Made by a program: the position numbers and the translations under genes. The notes beneath the pieces are model-generated. The model saw only the letters and a program-made list of their open reading frames with translations, did no database searches and was not told where the DNA came from. A DNA stretch of 9,412 nucleotides from an uncultured Actinomycetes bacterium (GTDB taxonomy: Bacteria; Actinomycetota; Actinomycetes; Nanopelagicales; Nanopelagicaceae): contig CAIPLJ010000076.1 of the NCBI GenBank assembly GCA_903865885.1, forward strand, positions 1 through 9,412. Direction: 5' to 3'. Below, in pieces: positions 6,372 to 9,412 of the stretch. Each line of letters starts with the position of its first letter. The stretch's first letter is position 1.

Positions 6372-7319
6372 TTATCCAACCAGTATTTCTGCGCCAATGT
6401 GCGCGAAAAGTCGACCTAATTTCTGCGCATCATGATGTAAATGGTCATCTTCACTGCGCAGATCGGCTACTACCAACTCTGAACCTGTGGTTGAAAGATA
6501 CTCGCGTAATTCACTCTGCCCCGCATCAGAGCTATCAATCACGATGCAATCAAAGCGAAGGTCGGGTGCATATGTTGAAAGAATCCGAAGATGTTCAAGC
6601 GGTGAATAGCCCGCATACTCCCCTGCAGATTTATCTGCCGTATCGAGATTCAGTAGAAGTATCTTCTTGGCTTTGGAAGAAATGATTGCCTGTCTCTGTG
6701 CGGGAACAAGCAGGTGTGGAATCACACTCGAGAACCACGAACCTGGTCCCATAGTGATCCACTCTGCTTCTGCAATTGCATCAAGTGCTTCAGGACGCGC
6801 AGTTGGATTTTCAGGAATGATACGAAGTGATTTCAAACGTCCTTTGGTAGTTGCAACTTCTGCCTGACCACGAACAATCTGTGTACCAATTGCATTCTCA
6901 AATGTTGCTTCAATATCAAGTGGTTGCGCAGCCATGGGAAGCACGCGACCAATAACTTTCAATAAGGCGCCAACACGATCTAACCCAGCAACGGTATCTT
7001 CGTCGCGATCCCAAAGAGCTGCCAGAAGTAGATTTCCGACAGCGTGGCCATTGAGTTCGCCCTCACTGGTAAATCGATACTGCATGATCTCGGCCCAGCT
7101 GCGACCCCATTCATCATCGCTGCAGAGTGCAGCTAACGCCATTCGCAAATCACCGGGTGGAAGAATCGGAAATTCTTGACGTAGTCGTCCACTGGAACCG
7201 CCATTATCGGCAACGGTAACAATGGCGGTGATATTGGATGTGAAACTGCGCAGCGCAGTTAGGGTTGCGGCAAGTCCATGACCGCCACCAAGTGCAACAA
7301 CTTTTTTACCAGAACTCAT
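6372..7319 (-). CDS. yvcK: YvcK/CofD-like gluconeogenesis factor
   Basis: A member of the CofD-related YvcK family (CuvA in mycobacteria), which binds UDP-sugars and is needed for cell shape and growth on gluconeogenic carbon in other Gram-positives. It is not known to catalyse the CofD transferase reaction. The 315 residues form one Rossmann-like domain with the family motifs VVALGGGHGLAATL (7-20), VTVADNGGSSGRLR (34-47), LPPGDLRMALAAL (53-65), GHAVGNLLLAAL (91-102), MGPGSWFSSVIPHLL (190-204) and GYSPLEHL (237-244). The ATG overlaps the rapZ stop by four bases (ATGA, 7316-7319), with AGGA six bases upstream. The genes either side, rapZ and whiA, are its usual partners. YvcK is cytoplasmic and probably links carbon status to envelope synthesis. 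Confidence 0.95.
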   Translation of the reverse strand: MSSGKKVVALGGGHGLAATLTALRSFTSNITAIVTVADNGGSSGRLRQEFPILPPGDLRMALAALCSDDEWGRSWAEIMQYRFTSEGELNGHAVGNLLLAALWDRDEDTVAGLDRVGALLKVIGRVLPMAAQPLDIEATFENAIGTQIVRGQAEVATTKGRLKSLRIIPENPTARPEALDAIAEAEWITMGPGSWFSSVIPHLLVPAQRQAIISSKAKKILLLNLDTADKSAGEYAGYSPLEHLRILSTYAPDLRFDCIVIDSSDAGQSELREYLSTTGSELVVADLRSEDDHLHHDAQKLGRLFAHIGAEILVG

Positions 7320-8185
7320 TCACGTCCTACATCGCGGTGGGTGGCATGCGCTGAAATCTCTAAATCTGATGAAGCGCTCGTTAATTGGCTGGCTATCTCT
7401 TCTGCAATAGCAACTGAACGATGCTTACCACCAGTGCAACCGATTGCGATTGTCACGTACTTTTTGCCTTCACGGAAATAGCCAGGAATCATCTTCTGAA
7501 CCACTGAGACATAACTCTGAACGAAATCTGCAACGCCCTCGGATCCGAGAACTTTTTCAGAGACTGGCTTATCGAGTCCATTGAGTGGGCGTAGCTCTGG
7601 GATCCAATGTGGATTGGGTATAAATCTGCAGTCAAGAACTAAATCTGCATCGACAGGAATTCCATACTTATATCCGAATGAAAGAACATTGATACGGAGA
7701 GTCGACAACATGCCTTCGGCGAAGATTTCAGCTGTCCGCTTTTCGAGCTGGTGGACATTGAGATTTGTTGTATCAATAACGACATCTGCTTGTGCTCGAA
7801 TCTCCTCAAGCTTGGCACGCTCGCGCGCGATTCCATCGACAATGCGATCCTTAGCTTGTAGCGGGTGCGGGCGACGCGTTGATTCAAAGCGCTGTACAAG
7901 AGATTGATCAGTCGCATCGAGGAAGAGAAGTCGGTATGGAGTTGAAGATTCTTTAAGAGTTGCCAGTGCGTTGCTCAGTTCATCAAAGAATTTTCCTCCA
8001 CGAACATCGACTACCACTGCAAGTGCTGCGTGGGTATCTAAGCTCTGTTCAGCTAGTTGAGGCAGGAGCGCTGGCGGTAAGTTGTCGACGACATACCAAC
8101 CTAGATCCTCCAAGGCATGCGCGACGGTGGAGCGCCCAGCACCAGACATTCCAGTGAGGATAAGTAACTCTTTGCCTGCCGTCAT
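7316..8185 (-). CDS. rapZ: RapZ family nucleotide-binding protein
   Basis: A P-loop protein of the RapZ (YvcJ) family. In E. coli RapZ is an RNA-binding adaptor controlling GlmS, the hexosamine-synthesis enzyme; the actinobacterial role is less clear, so RNA adaptor function is inferred by homology only. The 289 residues show a Walker A variant GMSGAGRST (12-20) with Arg18 where the classical motif has Lys, DNLPPALLP (34-42), DVRGGKFF (60-67), and the C-terminal domain with SFGYKYGIP (169-177), DCRFIPNPHW (185-194) and the highly conserved GCTGGKHRSV (249-258). ATG at 8185 follows the uvrC stop by 15 bases. AGGAGAG lies about eleven bases upstream and AAAGG very close to the start. It overlaps yvcK at its end. 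Confidence 0.95.
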   Translation of the reverse strand: MTAGKELLILTGMSGAGRSTVAHALEDLGWYVVDNLPPALLPQLAEQSLDTHAALAVVVDVRGGKFFDELSNALATLKESSTPYRLLFLDATDQSLVQRFESTRRPHPLQAKDRIVDGIARERAKLEEIRAQADVVIDTTNLNVHQLEKRTAEIFAEGMLSTLRINVLSFGYKYGIPVDADLVLDCRFIPNPHWIPELRPLNGLDKPVSEKVLGSEGVADFVQSYVSVVQKMIPGYFREGKKYVTIAIGCTGGKHRSVAIAEEIASQLTSASSDLEISAHATHRDVGRE

Positions 8186-8200
8186 ACCTTTTATTCTCTC

Positions 8201-9412
8201 CTATCTGTCAAGTATCTCGCCAGTAGCCATATCGACGCCTGCGATTTCAACTCCTGATTGAGAAAGGTTCTGCAGATGGGTATAGATAACAGTTGCGATA
8301 GTTGCTCCAATTCCTGGAGTAGATGCCAATTCTTCTGCGCTTGCTTTGCGCATTGCTGTGACCGAGCCAAATCGATCAAGGAGTGCGGCGCGACGTGACT
8401 CTCCTAATTGTGGAATTTCATCCAGTAGCGATTCGAGCATCACCTTAGAGCGGCGTGAGCGGTGGAATGTGATTGCGAATCTATGCGCTTCATCGCGAAT
8501 TCGTTGAAGCAGATACATACCTTCCGATGTTCGAGGAAGGATGAGTGGATCCTTATCCCCCGGCATCCAGACTTCCTCCAGACGTTTTGCTAGACCACAG
8601 AGGGCAACATCAGTAATACCAAGTTCATCGAGTGCTCGCTGTGCGGCTGCAACTTGTGGTGCTCCTCCGTCGACAACGATGAGCTGCGGCGGATAAGCAA
8701 ATTTGCTGAGCTTGCCACCAGTTTCGGCGATCTCACTCTGGTTGACCGTCCGGTCTGCGAGCAACCGCTTCATCCTTCGAGTAATAACTTGATGCATCGC
8801 ACGAGTGTCATCTTGAGCAGTATCGGTATCGATAATAAAGCGACGATACTCGCTCTTCTTTGCGAGGCCATCTTCAAAGACCACCATCGAGGCAACCACT
8901 GATGTGCCTGAAATATTTGAGATGTCATAACACTCGATACGAAGTGGAGTGCGTGAAAGTTGTAGTTCTTCTTCGAGTTCGAGAAGTGCCTTACCTGATA
9001 CGGCAGCATCAGTGGCACGCTTGCTGAGATATTGCACAAGTGCGTAATGAGCATTGCGTTCGACAGTCTGTAATAACTCAACCTTTTCGCCACGTTGTGG
9101 CACTTTGATTGCAACCTTTGCACCTCGTAGAGAAGTGAGCCAATCTTCCAGTGCTGTTCTATCTACGGGTTCATGATTGAGATAAATCTCAGGTGGAATA
9201 TCAGAGGGTGCGCTCTGGCTATAGATAGAGAAGAAGAGTGAACCTATTTGATCATCTCCCTCAAGCGCACGTTCTTGGTCCACGATCCATGAGCGCGATC
9301 CCTTAATAGAGCCACGTCGCACAATAAAGATTGAACCTGCTGCATGCAGACCTTCCTCATGTAGTGAAATGAAGTCGCCATCGAGTTCGTCGGAGAGATT
9401 ACCCTGAGTAGA
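8201..9412 (-). CDS. uvrC: UvrABC nuclease subunit C, C-terminal two thirds (cut by window edge)
   Basis: UvrC makes both incisions around bulky DNA lesions recognised by UvrA and UvrB. The frame is open to the right edge, so 403 C-terminal residues are present; the GIY-YIG 3'-incision domain lies outside. Visible residue 1 begins STQGNLSDELDGD, the stretch that normally follows the UvrB-binding (UVR) motif, so that motif is just outside. Counting visible residues: the RNase H-like 5'-incision domain has ECYDISN (Asp163), LIVVDGG (Asp248) and RDEAHRFA (His310), the three catalytic positions. Two helix-hairpin-helix motifs follow (about 333-350 and 363-380, the latter with STPGIGATIA). A GTG at 9320-9322 is in frame but internal to the gene. 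It is the first visible gene of the uvrC-rapZ-yvcK-whiA operon. Confidence 0.96.
   Translation of the reverse strand, partial: STQGNLSDELDGDFISLHEEGLHAAGSIFIVRRGSIKGSRSWIVDQERALEGDDQIGSLFFSIYSQSAPSDIPPEIYLNHEPVDRTALEDWLTSLRGAKVAIKVPQRGEKVELLQTVERNAHYALVQYLSKRATDAAVSGKALLELEEELQLSRTPLRIECYDISNISGTSVVASMVVFEDGLAKKSEYRRFIIDTDTAQDDTRAMHQVITRRMKRLLADRTVNQSEIAETGGKLSKFAYPPQLIVVDGGAPQVAAAQRALDELGITDVALCGLAKRLEEVWMPGDKDPLILPRTSEGMYLLQRIRDEAHRFAITFHRSRRSKVMLESLLDEIPQLGESRRAALLDRFGSVTAMRKASAEELASTPGIGATIATVIYTHLQNLSQSGVEIAGVDMATGEILDR

Noticed and set aside
9320..9322. GTG as the uvrC start codon
   Set aside because: The frame remains open to the window edge and the 30 residues upstream (including NLSDELDGDF) match UvrC, so the GTG is an internal valine.

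Overview
The window looks like a chromosomal core-metabolism segment from a small-genome, moderate-GC actinobacterium. The base composition is, by eye from sampled lines, a little under 50% G+C. Actinobacterial markers are an RbpA-family RNA polymerase-binding protein, a WhiA with the canonical MAMT...KDELSR start, an actinobacterial-type RapZ (GMSGAGRST P-loop), and the classical block uvrC-rapZ-yvcK-whiA followed by gap-pgk-tpiA-secG. The moderate GC and very tight packing suggest a streamlined aquatic lineage such as the freshwater acI group (Nanopelagicales). That placement is inference; no rRNA gene is present to confirm it.

Layout. Plus strand: 1-55 is the tail of an upstream gene (transketolase-like ending), coupled through TAATG to pgi (55-1590). 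It converges, with only 13 bases between the stop codons, on a long minus-strand block. Read in its own direction from the right edge, that block is: uvrC (N-terminal part outside the window), rapZ, yvcK, whiA, a 149-base promoter-bearing gap (5238-5386), then gap, pgk, tpiA, secG and an rbpA-family gene. Coding density is close to 98%. Apart from the gap promoter region, the largest intergenic space is 70 bases (2180-2249). No stretch over 300 bases lacks a gene. I saw no tRNA or rRNA gene, mobile element or CRISPR array.

How the genes fit together. pgi, tpiA, gap and pgk supply four glycolytic/gluconeogenic enzymes, and the probable transketolase next to pgi links them to the pentose phosphate pathway. 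The secG-rbpA tail couples protein export and sigma-factor/RNA polymerase function to the triose-phosphate operon. The uvrC-rapZ-yvcK-whiA operon joins excision repair with a conserved trio of nucleotide-binding/regulatory proteins (P-loop RapZ, CofD-like YvcK, DNA-binding WhiA). The gap leader carries a credible sigma70-type promoter with one GACAC pentamer, the core of the WhiA site reported in Streptomyces, so a WhiA-gap link is a testable idea but statistically weak.

I do not see an undescribed system. The most useful oddities are: apparent absence of zwf-opcA-pgl (and tal) between the transketolase-like tail and the triose-phosphate cluster; a stand-alone PGI of the type otherwise known as the C-terminal half of transaldolase-PGI fusions; and an RbpA-family protein whose basic linker has lost most of its lysines.
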